A stretch of DNA of 64,000 bases from positions 69,144,001 to 69,208,000 of the forward strand of contig NC_072795.1 of assembly GCF_028583425.1 (NCBI RefSeq), written 5' to 3'. Position 1 is the stretch's first letter, and each line of letters begins with the position of its first letter. The position numbers and the translations under genes are program-made. A model generated the notes under the pieces. The model saw only the letters and a list, made by a program, of their open reading frames with translations. It was not told where the DNA came from and ran no database searches. This stretch comes from Eublepharis macularius. Its lineage: Eukaryota; Chordata; Lepidosauria; Squamata; Eublepharidae. Positions 1-12,680 of this stretch are shown here, one piece after another.

Positions 1-23
1 TTGAATGGTGGCGGCTTTTCCTC

Positions 24-190
24 ATGAATCCAGACGTCTCTATTTGTAAAACGGTTACGGGCCATTTGGCTTCCAATTTTTGGACGCCTTTTTTGGGAAT
101 GCACTTTCCATGGTCCTATAAAAGGTGCTGAAAAAATGGAAGCCAAACAGCCTGCATATATCCGTTTTGCAAACGGAGGCATTGCCAGCA
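24..190. repeat. Palindromic miniature element
   Basis: Two segments are near reverse complements of each other. The first is GCCATTTGGCTTCCAATTTTT near 62-82 and the second is AAAAAATGGAAGCCAAACAGC near 132-152. Outside them, AAACGGTTAC and CCGTTTTGCAAACGG also pair roughly. The layout is that of a non-autonomous DNA transposon that folds back on itself. No target-site duplication was identified, and the superfamily is not assigned. Confidence 0.5.
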
Positions 191-2978
191 TTCCATTTGT
201 GTACTGTCCCTTTAAGAACATGTGGAAATGGCCCTAGCCTGAACTGGGGTTGTGTGTGACTACAACTTCTACAAAAAGACTATTCTAAATTGCTGTTGCT
301 GATTGTTGCCTTACCTTTAAACTAAGTACAGCACACAGGTTTAAATGAAATACTTTCTTCTTTTTCCAAATGTAGATTATGGGACTGCTTTTTTAAGGGG
401 GAGACCAGCATGGAGAGGGGGCTTTTAAGTTTAACCCTTCCCTCCTTCCCTCCCCTTCTCTTTTCAGGCTGAAAAATGTCACCCTGGAGCCAATTTTACC
501 CCCACTAGGAACAAGTACAAGTATCTGTACATTTCCCCTTGGTTAAATGTGGTTTATGGGTAACATTTTTCAGTGGAAGAATTGGGGGAAAGGATTAAAA
601 AGCCCTTCTCCCTCTACCTTCCCTGTGCCATTCTGTGCCTTGAAAAAGCAGCCCCAGCAGCTGCACTGGGAAAATAAATCATTGTTCTTTAATGCAATAT
701 GTAGTTCTGCAAGTCTTTAGTAAAATGTTTGGAACGTCGTCTAGGCTACTTTCAAAGTGACTTTTGAACATAATGTTTAAGATAGTGCTCTCGTTCCTGA
801 GCTTGCTGCACAACAAAATAAGGCTAAATTTATGCATTCTAGTGTTATAATTTATAGATTCCAGATTAACCGAGAGATGCACAAATCAGGAATACTTACT
901 CTCATCGACATTAAATTCAAAACGTTGGTCTCATTTATAAACCAAACTAAAGTTGCAGCCTACTTGGAGCAATCCAAGTGAACTAAGTGGAGCTCACTTT
1001 TCAGCACACATACAATCAGGCCATTAGCCATTTTTAATTTAGATTCTGTTTATTGGTGAACAGAAGTGGACTTCAGTGGAAGTCAATGCCATAGGGACCT
1101 GCTAAAGTTACTTTGGAATTGGGACAATAGGAAGAGGAGGGTTAAAAACTCCACCCTACCCCAACCCAATGCTCTTCCCACAGCTTCCCGCAGCCACTAA
1201 TTTACCAATAAAAACTCCCTGAGAGATAACATTCATGGATCTCTTACATGTGTTGACCATCAGTAATTCTTACAACAGCCCTGTAAAATAGACAGTATTA
1301 TTATCTTCATAATGCACTGAGGGAAAAAGATAATTGTTTGCCTATATGCTTTTAATGAATTCAAGGTCATGGCAAAAGGTGAGCAGAAGTCTTCCTGGGT
1401 TTCTGCTTGATCTCTGAACATTGGTCTTTACAGTGGCATAGGGCTCCAGATTAAGATTCAACACAGGGGCTCCGAGTCCTTTAATCATTTCTGTTTGGAG
1501 CTGACCAGAGGATTGGTGAATAGACAAATCCAGGTTGGATACATGTCTTTTATATCTGCTGGAACTGTTGGCCGTGTTTGCTCCGAGCTTTTTTGAGATG
1601 GGACTCACTACCAGCATTTTCCCCAGGGCTCTCCTAAGTCCTAAGCAGGGATTGGTGGAAATCAGCACAACCTTATATATGAGTAGTGGTACCTTTTTTT
1701 CCAAAACAACAACAAAAAGCAGCACTGTGTTTGCTGTTCTAATGCAACCAATGTAAGGCTGGGTTTATATACATCTAATTATTTTGTGCCACGTTTGTGC
1801 TGAAATCAAGATATAACACTGAGAATTGATTAACTATGAACACATTATAATATAATCTTGAGGTAACACTTCCTATAATGATGAATTTCCACCATAAAAA
1901 CATCTGCCTTAAAATTTGGCAGCTGGATCTCATTGCTACTTGTGATCCACATTCTATTGTGAATATTCCAGTAAGAGACTACTTTTGTCTTCTGCTCATT
2001 TCCCACGCATAAAATTCTCTCTGATTCACTCTTCTCTCTGCTCATTCCCATCTATGTTTTTATTCATATTCTCACTTGGTGTTAGCTCAAGGACAACTTA
2101 CTAGATGTGACGTAACTGCTGCCATGGGTGTAACTCCTCTTTTCCACTCCACTTCCACCACTGTATGCTGTTGTTTTGAGCCCACTGCTACCACCTCCTT
2201 CTGCCAGATAAAGGCAAAATGAGACACTATGCGTGAGAAACATTGCAAATTAAGAGCACAGAGGTCTTGAATGCGGTTCTACAGCTTAGCCAGAACTTAT
2301 GCACAGGGAATATTTGGAAGACATCTCAAGAACAATAGCATCAGATTGTTTACCTCTTAACTTCTGCTATTTGGTCAGTTTGAAACAGGACAGTACATTT
2401 TCTGCCATTTATTTTTGTTTTCACATTTTAATTTATTTAAATTCAACTGAGCAACAGAGGGAGTTTGGGGGGTGGAGATTGGTTGCAATCTTATTAAAAA
2501 GAGCATTTAATAACAGTGCAAATACTTGCCTGAGTAAGAGAATCGTATCAGTAGTAATCAGTTACACTTCCAACAATGAAAACAGCCCCTCCAAAACAAC
2601 TGTTACTAGTTAGCAGTAGAAATTATTGGCATTGTTCTCTCATACCACTGCCTTAAAAACTGTGCCACTCCTGCAATCCTTTGACATTTGAGGTTTGTGG
2701 TTATTATAGAGACAGATGCTGAGAACTGGCCTCAATTGTGTTTACTAGCTGAATGCACCATCTCAACTGCCACAATCTGACCAGAGCCAGTCCCTGGATC
2801 TTTTCACCTTGGCACATACAATTTGAGCAAGTGTACAGCTGCTCTGTTGTTGCTGACTTCAGAAGTCAACTCTCAGGTGATCTCAGGGACTTAAGAAAAT
2901 GAGGCCCAGACAGTCAAAAACAAGGTGGATGCTTACAACACACATACATATAATGAATTCTGAGCAACAGCCACTTAC
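187..2978. other. COL17A1 intronic sequence, no exon recognised
   Basis: This stretch should be intron downstream of COL17A1 coding exon 2. It is AT-rich and mostly featureless. A 127-residue open frame on the minus strand (1342-1725) overlaps a 73-residue frame on plus (1535-1756). Neither resembles collagen XVII or any family I know, and neither has convincing flanking splice sites. It may be an old repeat. Confidence 0.4.
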
Positions 2979-3482
2979 TTGGGGGAAGAGATGTCAGTCT
3001 GGTGGTAACAGTTTCTGTGATAACTGTAAAAAGAATAAAACGAGGTTCTGTCATGAAGTATATGAGGTACAATACACTAGACAGTTCTCCTGTACAGGAC
3101 CTATTGAACAACTACCGTGAAGCAGATTTTGAGGTGGAGAAGTCAGCATAAGATGACTCCCCTCTCCATTTTACATTCAGGTAGTAAACTGGTTTTATTA
3201 AAAGGTCACTATGTTATAAAAACCTACATTACTACATGATGAAAAACATTGGTAAACAGGCATATTTAGAGTATTGATATGGACAGACAATACTTTCAGA
3301 AGGCAATCAAAGCACATGAGCACTAAGGGGGGTATTGACTGTGTGCTACCTTTTACCTTAACAAGGGTTGAGGGAATTCGCTTAAAGATTCAGGAATTTC
3401 TAGAAAGCACATCACTTACGTCTCTCTGTGACTTCTGTTCCATCTCGCTTATTTTTCTTTACAGCATCCATATAATTGCTAC
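2979..3482 (-). CDS. COL17A1: COL17A1, collagen type XVII alpha 1 chain (first two coding exons only)
   Basis: Collagen XVII (BP180) is the type II transmembrane collagen of hemidesmosomes; its cytoplasmic N-terminus binds plectin, integrin beta-4 and BP230. The first coding exon is 3420-3482: an acceptor CTTCAG precedes 3482, the ATG is at 3471-3469, and it reads MDAVKKNKRDGTEVTER before a GTAAGT donor. The second exon is 2979-3023, with acceptor TTTTTACAG and donor GTAAGT, reading ITETVTTRLTSLPP. The phases join (52 nt + 45 nt), giving about 32 residues. This closely matches my memory of the mammalian N-terminus (human MDVTKKNKRDGTEVTER, then IVTETVTTRLTSLPP). The rest, including the collagenous domains, lies left of the window. 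I could not recognise the next coding exon in 1-2978, and the non-coding first exon upstream of 3482 was not located. Gene order with SFR1 and CFAP43 agrees with other amniotes. Confidence 0.9.
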
Positions 3483-4309
3483 CTGAAGGTGAAGATGAAG
3501 GTTAGCAGCAATAGCATACACCTGACCCCTTGACTGCTGATGTGCTATAGTAACCAAGAAGATCATAGGTCATCTTCCTTTCGCAGCCAAAAGCAAAGGT
3601 ATAGAATACAAAGCAATGGGGTAGCTGGGAACAGCTGATTGTACACATTCCCTGAATGCTCACTTCATAGGATTTTATGAGAACTCATGAACTGTATAGA
3701 GATCATACACTGTATTGAAAATTTAAAAAACAATTTAAAAAAACAGAAACTGGTTCCTCTTACTCATCAGCACTCAGTATATATTCAGAGACACCATATC
3801 CTTAGGTCATTCCCTTGTCCTTAAAAATGCTCAGATATACTCTGCCCAGTGACCAGAATTTTTTTAAATTAAAAGATGGCAGTCCTTTTAATCAAGTTTC
3901 TAGGTTGGAGTAAGGGAATATATATGGAAGGTCTATGAAGTTTAGACATGACAATTTTATAAAGCTGAAAAAACAGCATGAAGCCACAGCGTCATCTAGT
4001 GGTAAATATATAACCAGAATATTTTTATTCACTCTTCAAAATCTTTCTATAATAGAAAACTAAAGCAGTCCTGGTGTTAATATAAATGTATTTTTGTTAA
4101 ACTCAAGCAAATTTCCCCATTTACTTATAAGATTTATACTCCGTACTTCTACTTAAAAAGCACTCAGGGGTGATTACAATAAAAAAAACAATTAAAAAGA
4201 AACACTAGGACTCAATCCAGTTTAGGTGAAAACTTTTTAAAAGTAGCAAAAATAGAAAAAAACTCCCCCATATCCACGCCAAGTGTAACAAGCCTGAATA
4301 TACCAAAAG
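3483..4309. other. Region upstream of the COL17A1 start exon, no feature seen
   Basis: This should be COL17A1 intron 1 or promoter-proximal sequence. It is AT-rich, with A/T runs near 3720 and 4180, and has no CpG-dense segment. No non-coding first exon can be identified from sequence alone. Confidence 0.35.
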
Positions 4310-4912
4310 CTAGGGTTGCCAGCTCTAGACTGGGAAATCCCTGGAGATTTGGGAGTGAGGCTGGGAAAGGAAGGGGTTTGGGGAGGGGAGGGACCTTGGC
4401 AGGAATAATGCCATAGAGTCCACTCTCCAAAGCAGCCATTTCCTCTAAGGAAACTGGAGGGCCCAACTTCATGTTATACAGTCCTTGTATGGTATTCAGA
4501 TCTCCCCCAATGTCCTCTTGGGTGTGCACCAGGGGAACGCCATTCTGATTTGGATCAAGACCATAGCATGCTTAAGGCTACCCCCTCCCACCTGTTCCAT
4601 TTTCCAAACCTAGTTTCCCTAATGGGGAATGCTATTGGCACCATTAGGGAAACCTACATGTGCCCCATCAGACCTCTAGCCCCATGCTGTGGTTGTGACT
4701 TGAATGAGACCCCTGCGCACCTGGGAACTAGGTTTTCCACTGATCTCCAGACTACAGAGATCACTTCTCCTGGAGAAACTGGCTGTTTTGAGGGTAGACT
4801 CCATAGCATTATACCCTGCTGAGGTCCCTCTCTTCTCCAAACCTCCACCGCCCCACGCTCCATCCCCAGGTCTCCAAAAATTTCCCAGCCCAGAGCTGGC
4901 AACTGCACATAT
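4310..4912. repeat. Pair of inverted copies of the AGGGTTGCCAGCTCT interspersed repeat
   Basis: The left arm (about 4310-4460) begins AGGGTTGCCAGCTCTAGACT and runs through the motif ATGCCATAGAGTCCACTCTCC. The right arm (about 4740-4910) carries the same motifs reversed (GTAGACTCCATAGCATTATACC and CCCAGAGCTGGCAACTG). This repeat is very common in lizard genomes and is terminally inverted. The centre, about 4470-4735, differs and may be an insertion or a divergent core. Confidence 0.6.
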
Positions 4913-7799
4913 GTGATAGAAAGTGCTTGTGGTGGATGCATACCAAGACTTGCAGTATGAGGATTGTGTAACTAACGGTTAGGCCCATAGTAGTGTGATT
5001 AACGATGGGTGCTACTAGAAATGGAGACAAAGCAGATAACAAGAGCAACCAAGCTGTTGAGGTGGAGTAGATAGCAGAGGAAGTTCATTGTACTTATGAG
5101 GTAATTGCAGTGGTAGTTGTTTATGCCCGCTATTGTACTTAGGGTTGCTCTACAACTAATTTTCCAGGAAGGAACATTTTTTCACCTATCCCCCTTCCCT
5201 GTAGAAGCCCCAAGTACAAAGTGATTAATGAAAGCTGTTAGTGCAAGAACTAACAGTTACAAATTAGATATTAAGAAAGCCAGATAGCAAAATCAGATGG
5301 GGCTCTATCCTTCCTGAACAGAAGCATGTATAAGCCCCATTGATTTTAACAGGAGGGATTTATCTTTATCTTTAAATCTCTGAATAAAAAACACAGAGCT
5401 TAGAATTGTTTAACTTTGGCTGGGCTGTGAAGATGACTTTTAACAAACTCAGATGTAAAATTCTGGAACGCTCTCCCAGAAGAATTAAAGGAATGAAGAA
5501 ACCACTGTTTAAATGTGTTTAAGGTTGGGCCGTGCCCATGATTTTAAGTGTTAAATAGAGATGTAAACAATTTTGAACATTCTCCCTAAAACAGTTGTAT
5601 GAATGAATAGCCTCATTATCATTAGGTTCAAGACAGAGCTGGATAAAACGATGAACAGTGTCTTGTGATTTCTTCTCTAGTGTTCAAGAACATGGCTTGG
5701 TGGCGTGTGTCAGGAAATGCCCTCACCCATATTATCTTGATTTATATCCCCACCCCCACCCCAAACTAACTGCATGTACGCATCATTGGTAACATCAAGA
5801 AATATGTAAAGTTAGGCTACCAGTTGGTAACTCAATACAGTTTTCTTTGGAATGCCTTTAAAGATTATTTTTTGCTCATGTGCAGGGACTGATTGATGGC
5901 TATGCCTATAGATAAAGTTTGGAAGGGATTCTCCCTCAGATCATATTGGCTAAAAGATGCCCCCAACAGCTGCCTCATCCATATGATTGTGGCAAAATAA
6001 GACATCTTGCTATGTTTCATATCTGATGGTATGCACTTTTCCCTAGGTGATGATTGTGAAGTGAGTGACCCACCCAAGTTGCTTGTCTAAAACCACATAA
6101 GGTGCTTTCTAGCTCGTAGCTGTGCTCTCTTCCTCAGGATAAGTGATGCCTGAAGCTTTGGCAAATGCACAGCTTCTTAAGATGTGAGTCACTAGCACAG
6201 TCATAATAGGTGTTCACACTGAACAAGCACTAACATTGACAGAAGACGCTTGAAAGATGCAGCCAGAAGGGCAGAACAATAAAACCCTGGAGCCAAACCC
6301 AGCCCAGTCTTTGGGAAGATTTTGGCTCTGTGTGGATTGGCATCCCAACATTGCTATTTTAGCTTCTGTCTTGTCTTGCTTAAACTTATTATATACATCT
6401 TTTTATTTGCTTGATGTTGGTATTCAGGATTTCAGATGACACCTAGCTATATATGCTATGATGAGTTGGGGAATTCTCTCTCTCTCCTTCCCACCGAGCC
6501 CAACACTATCAGGTGTTTTGAAGAACTGAATTCAGATGTTAATTCAAAAACATGTTACAATGATATCCTAAGCAGAGTTACCCCCTCCCAAGCAATTGCA
6601 TGGTTAATAGAGGAGAACTGCCTGAGAATGATGTCCTTTGGCCCAGAAACCATATACCATATAAATATGTCACTGCCTGTTGTTAAGTGAAGCAAACATA
6701 TACTCAGAGTTACACTCTTTTAAATTACTACTTGCCATGTTCTGGTAATTAAAAATGGATTCTATGAACTGATAAATCTATTTGGACTCTAGGCTCATAT
6801 GTGGATTACTCAAGTAAGGGACATAGAGGACCATGGCATGTTTATGTGTGCATCAGTCACTCTGCACTACTAGCTGTATATAGAGAAAGAAGCATTAGGA
6901 CTAGGCTTACTAACAGCATGTATGCCTTACAGTTTAACCTCTTGCAAACTGTACCTTGCTTAATTTAAACAATAGTTAATTTCTACAAAGCAAGAAACTG
7001 CATTCAAGCTGGACTGAGTGTTATGCCCTCTGACCTAAAACACTTGCTCATTTTCTCATCTCAGAACTGTGGAAGCTGGCTATAGTTACTCATCGGCAAC
7101 AAAATGGAATTCAGCACATGGTGAAAAACACTTTTTCCCTGTTTTTTCATGTATTCCAGATCTGGAAATTGGCACTGAAAACAGGTTCTAGGCTGAACCC
7201 TGCTAAGCCCAAAATAAAATCCTGCTCTTAATATAGTTCAAAAATAAGTAATTTTCACACATGACTCTTTGATTTAAACTGGGTCCGTGCAAATAAAAAG
7301 CCTACATTGACTGGACTGACATTTTTTGGTTCTGAATTCTCTCTCATTAACAACCTTCATCTGTGACAGAAAAGGTGAGAGGTGTTCAAATGTGATTGTT
7401 ATTGCCCCATATGAAATGTTTTTTAACAGTCCCCATGTAAAGTTTTCTTAGCACTTTAGCCCTGTTGAAACCCCAATGTAAGCTGTGATAATCTTCAGTA
7501 CCCCAGAGGACTAAAAAGTAAACAACCTGTCAACTAATGGCCTTGCTAGTTGCAACAATTTCTGCTTAGGTACCCATTTATAACACCTACTACTGAAAAA
7601 CTAGAAACCAGCAGTATACTGTCAAGGTACTGAACTTTTCATATGTGGTGCTAAGAAGTACACTGGAGCCATCCTGGTGTTTTTTCTCATCATTTATGTT
7701 ATGCTGTCAATGTGTGAGAAGGAATTCAGAAGAATAAATGTACACACCAGAAAACTTTAGTTCTATACTGTGGCTTTACCTTTGCATTCTGTGCAGCAA
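4913..7799. other. Intergenic or intronic DNA without a recognised feature
   Basis: The stretch is AT-rich, without a CpG cluster. Two adjacent short plus-strand open frames at 6257-6439 (60 aa) and 6436-6690 (84 aa) overlap by 4 nt but match no family I recognise and lack codon or splice support. I treat them as chance frames. Confidence 0.35.
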
Positions 7800-8055
7800 A
7801 CCAATATGGTATAGTGGTTAGAGTATTGAACTAGGATCTGAGACACATGGGTTCCAATCCCCACTCTTCCACGGAAGCTCACTGGTGACTTAGGGTCAGT
7901 CTCATACTCTTAGCCTACCTCATAGGGTTGATTTGAGGATAAAATGGAGAAAAGGAGAAGGATATAAGTTGCTCTGTCTGGGTTGCCAGTTGGGTGAAAG
8001 GGGGTAAATGATTTACCCATTGGGGTAAATGAAGTAAATAAAAATAAATAGATTT
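7800..8055 (+). repeat. tRNA-derived SINE
   Basis: The pol III box A-like segment ATGGTATAGTGGTTAGAGTA and box B-like segment GGGTTCCAATCCCC are visible near the left end. They are followed by the family body (CTCACTGGTGACTTAGGGTCAG, then CCTCATAGGGTTG) and an A/T-rich AAATAAAAATAAATA tail. It is the same family as the copies at 8628, 14548, 36450, 40618, 41198 and 42015. Confidence 0.8.
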
Positions 8056-8627
8056 AAAATGAAGCCAATTTAAATTTCGTGTGTGAACAGAACCCCAGTG
8101 CATTCTGAGTGTTGTGAGCTTTTCCTCAAGTTTCTGGAAACAAAACTAAAAACATCCCTCAAAGCTTGCTACATAGCCCACGCATTCTTGCTACTCTCCT
8201 TACTCGGTACTTGGGAATAATGACAGGAAACTGCTTGGAGGAGGTAGAAGGAACATGGGAGGCCCCTCATCTTTACTGTTCTCCTGGATTTGATGTGGCA
8301 ATACACCTTGTTCTCTCTTGCACATTGCTTGTAGTTTCTGAATTGGGCAAATATGGGGGGGGGCTAATACCCTTGGAAAATAAAGCTTGACCATCTAATT
8401 TCTTCCAATGTTATGACTCTGAGACATTTTTGTCTCTTTTTGAAGACTGGGTGCAGGGAGACAGTATGGACATAAATCACAGTCCTTACCCTTCATCTAT
8501 ACTTAACACCTAGTTCCAGTTATGCCTTGCCTTGAAAACCCCAGCAGGGGTGGCCAGAAATCAGCTGTGACTTAATGGCCCTTTGCACCACCACCATAAG
8601 CATAGCCAAAAAAATGTTTGAGCGCCA

Positions 8628-8775
8628 GTATGATGTAGTGGCTGGAATGATGAACTAGGATCTGGGTGACCCAGGTTTGATTTCCTGCTCTGGTATGGAA
8701 GTTTGCTGGGTAACCTTGTGCCAGTTACATTGAGCAGAAAAGCAGGATATAAATGAAGTAAAATAAAATAAAAAT
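8628..8775 (+). repeat. tRNA-derived SINE, shorter copy
   Basis: The head reads GCCAGTATGATGTAGTGGCTGG, the box B-like part is CAGGTTTGATTTCC, and the copy ends in a GATATAAATGAAGTAAAATAAAA tail. The middle of the family body is missing. Confidence 0.75.
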
Positions 8776-11339
8776 TATGACTGGATAAAAGTTCATGCAT
8801 TTAAAAAAAATAACTATTCTTGTTCAGTACATAGACTCAAGGTTGCCATGAGATGACAGACAGTTCTGTTGGTTAAGAATGAATTGTTCATTTTCCATTC
8901 TTTTCTCTCTCGTAAAAAGACAGCTCCATCTCCTCCATCTCAGAAGGCTGGGTGCTGCCGCTCTGGCTTAAAGGCTATTTGGCCCAAGCCTTGAAGTATC
9001 AACCGTAACTAAACAATAACTCCAAACAGATGATCATCTCTCTAGCAGAGAAGTATGTCCTGTAATCAAACGAATGTAGTATGGAACTGAGAGCAACTTG
9101 AACTAACGTCTTCAGTGTCCCCATGAGGAAGGGGTAGATAGAATGAAAGAGACATGCCCTTAAGTGCTGAGAGATGCTATCCACTGGAAAGAGGGATGAA
9201 AAGCTCTAATAAAAACAGCAGCAACAACAACGCTTCCTGTCCTCAAATACAGTGATTGATTCTTAAAAGCCCATCTATGCTACAACATTAAACTGGCTAG
9301 AACCCACTGCTGCCAGACATCCAGGCACTTTAAGGCCCTGCCACTTCACTCTGCTGCCAGTGGACTGGCACAGAAGCAGCGCCAGCTGTGTGGGCCATAC
9401 AGCTACCTCTTATGTGCATCATGGGCTGCCCTGTTGGCTTTCTGTGGGGCACTTCCTTCTCGCAATGGTTTGCCATGGCCCCCAGCTACAATCACCAAAA
9501 CCACTACTTGGACAGGCTTTGGAATACAGGATAAAACCCCAAGCAACTTGGAATACTTTTCTATGGCATTTGAGCTCCTGAAATGCAAGCTGTAATACAC
9601 TCTATATTGACAGAATCTCCGGGGGGGGGGGGGCGATATGCAGGAATCTATTCTGAAGGCTAGATCCTCAGCAACCAGTTCTCCTGACCTATTTTGCATT
9701 GTTGCTCATGCTAAAACATGCCACTATCAGCAGCAAGAACAAGCCAGATGTGTTGTGCCAGACATGTCCATGAGACAAGAAATATGTTCTGTATAATACA
9801 GGTGGGCAGCTCAAAGGATTTATCTGTGCCACATAATAATCATCATAGATTAACCAACTCAGTTTAAAATTCTTGGGTTCTTTGCTCCTATATATTCTGA
9901 GTAGTTATTTCAGAGTTTTACTTCTGGAAGTTTTCTTTTAGAAGTTTTCATGTATAGTATCATCTAGCAATGTTTATCAAAGTATTTCAAAGTATTACAA
10001 AGTATTTCAATGCTGTTTTCACCATTTCATAGATGGGAAGTCTGAGTGAGATGCCTAAGGTCATGGCCAAAATTAGTTGTACAGGCCAGTAGGCACCTAA
10101 TTTATGAAATAAGTGACTTTAAAATCATTCTTGCTGAGTTTACATTAAGCTGATGTTTGAATGATCATAGCCCAATACTAGGTTCTTAACAATATACAGG
10201 GGGGGAAGAGCAATTCCTGATAACAACTAACCCTACCACCTATTCTGACTCAAAAAGTTACATGAAATTCCTTTGCTACAAGGGAGTTGCAAGCATTTTC
10301 AGGAATATCAATACCATCCTTCTGTACAGAAGGAGAACCCACATCTACTGACCAAAGAGCATGCCCACTGTAGTTGCATGATGGTTCATTGCATTCACTT
10401 CCCCAGTCCTTATGTAATGACCTCTCTTCCAGGATACTAACATAGGATATCTATTCATGATGCTAACCATTGCCATGTGGGTGCCTTTCTAATACTGTAG
10501 TCCTAGGCACACATCCTTAATTAGTTTGATTTCAGTGGAGATTACTTTGAAGTAAACAACCAGGAGCTAGAGATGAATGCATCCAGAGGAAAAATGTTTA
10601 TCAGGCTTTGTTGTATTTTTCAGAGGACTGACATAAATGCCACTTTCCTCTCAATGCCTATTATATATTCTGTTCTGCAAAATCAAACTGGCCTGGTATT
10701 ACTTTTTAACAATGCTTTAACACAGAACAAGACTTTGTTCCAGAGTGCAAAATCAACACCGATAATTTGTCTGGAATTATTATCTATTTGCCCAACTGAT
10801 ATTAGCAACTAGTTTTCTTCTTGCATTCCCCTTATCCCACATTACATACCTGAAGAGCTTCCGTTGGTATTTCTTCTTTTTGCTTGCTTTCTCCTCAAAC
10901 TCTAGTTCTTGTTCCAAGACCCTTCCTGCAGCATTCCTTCAGTAGTATGTTGTTTCTAAATGAACCCCCGAGAATGCTGAATTTGTCTTCTATTTAATCT
11001 AGTTTATCCCCACCTCCCTGAACACGCATGTTCTCTTTTCCAAAACTTTTCAACCAAACAAGTCCAGACAAAGGTGTGTCATGGTTTCCTGCCTTACTCC
11101 ACCCTATCAATTATCAAGAAAAAAACCTGCCTCCAGGAATCAAATTTAACTGCTGAGAACAAAGCATCAGCCTACCAGCTCAAAGAGATTAACCATACAG
11201 AAGCATGCCGTCATAGACGTACAGAGTTGTAAGGGACCAGTGAGGTCATATATTGAATATAATCCCCTATTAGGGAAGAAAGTATCGATATCTTGACATT
11301 ACAGGAATTATTGTCATTGAAGACAGAAAAAAATCTGAG
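8776..11339. other. Intergenic DNA, no gene recognised
   Basis: It contains a run of about 15 G at 9619 and a short imprecise tandem of CAAAGTATTT units near 9978-10010. No splice-flanked coding segment was recognised. Confidence 0.35.
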
Positions 11340-11650
11340 GATCATCTATTTATTCATTTATTTTTATTTATTTCAAATTTCTATACCACCCTCCCCGCGA
11401 GCGGGCTCAGGGCGAATAACAACATATTAAAATACAATGAAAATTCATCTACATTAAAACAACAGTGTATTAATATGCATTTAAAACAGGATTTAAAACA
11501 GGATGGTGGACAGCCTTCACAGGGAGGGTTAAGATTTTATACACCCCTTTTTTCAGGCCAGTGGAGGCCCAGCCTCAGCCCTATGCCTGGCGGAACAACT
11601 CTGTCTTAAAGGCCCGGCGAAAGGATAGTCTAGCCCTCTTCACTCCTAGC
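11340..11650 (-). repeat. L2-like LINE 3' end, antisense
   Basis: The stretch starts with TTTATTTATTT and continues TTTCTATACCACCCTCCCCGC, the typical antisense 3' tail of lizard L2-type elements. Near 11590-11640 is the conserved antisense piece GGAACAACTCTGTCTTAAAG. There is no intact coding frame. Confidence 0.6.
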
Positions 11651-12425
11651 AAATTGTCCCATATTATCCAGATTACATATGCCATTAACAGATGAGACCA
11701 GCATATGCTATGCTAGGAGTGCCTGTAGGATAATTTATTCCAGTACAATAAGTCCATTCAGCTCTACTAAGGAAGCCAAAGTGGTAGAGTAAGGCAAAAT
11801 AACATCTTAGGATCAAACTACATGTGTTGCTGTGATTACTTGTCAAAGCATTTGTAGAGTATTCTACTTTTACTATACCAGGCAATAAACTCACAGACTG
11901 CACAAAGAGTTGCCAATTATTTATTTCAGAATTCTGGTTTGTGGGTATGTACAGGAGATAAAGCTTAGGGTGTGTCAGGAGACCCTCAGGAATGTGGGTG
12001 TGAGCAAGCCCAACAGCTGCCACTGCTGCCATCCATCTTAACACCTTTGGCTCAACAAAGCCTGCAGGGAAAAGATATGGAGAAACCATACATACAATCC
12101 CTGCAGCCTCACAGGCAGTAATGTGTTAAATGGTTATCAGGGCTGAAGTCAGCCAGTTTATGCATGCATACTAAAGGAAAAATTCATTAGAATATGTTCT
12201 AGATGCTGGGGACTCAGGACAGAATAAGGATTCTGTTGGTGTACTGCCCACTCCACTACCCAACAGTCTCCTTGCCTGAGCTGATGGAGACAATCTTGGA
12301 CTTAGTACTGAGGACCCCAAGGTTTGTTGTCCTTGGGGACTTGCTGACACTGCCCTAGCAGAATCAGATCAGGACCCCACAACTGCCATGAAAACCATGG
12401 CACTGTCCCAGAACATTCTGGTACC

Positions 12426-12680
12426 CAGGGCTTTTTTTCAGCTGGAACGAGGTGGAAAGGAGTTCTGGAACCTCTTGAAAATGGTCACATGGCTGGTGGT
12501 TCCGCCTTCTGATCTCCAGACAGAGGGGAGTTTAGATTGCCCTATGCGCCATGGTGCAGAGGGCAATCTAAACTCCCCTCTGTCTGGAGATCAGGGGGCA
12601 GGGCCACCAGCCATGTGACCATTTTCTCATAGGGCAACCCACTGAGTTCCACCACCTCTTTTCCCAGAAAAAAAGCCCTG
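12426..12680. mobile_element. Fold-back hAT-type miniature element with 8-bp target duplication
   Basis: The ends are CAGGGCTTTTTTTC and GAAAAAAAGCCCTG (imperfectly matched inverted ends). Both flanks carry the identical 8-mer CTGGTACC (12418-12425 and 12681-12688), as expected for hAT insertions. Almost the whole 255 bp is self-complementary: the segment around AGGGGAGTTTAGATTGCCCT recurs inverted across a centre near 12550. No transposase is encoded. It interrupts the L2 copy, so it is younger than it. Confidence 0.88.

Noticed and set aside
7800-8055. Possible tRNA gene from box A and box B-like motifs
   Set aside because: No cloverleaf of tRNA length can be closed and a SINE body and tail follow; all such sites here are SINEs.
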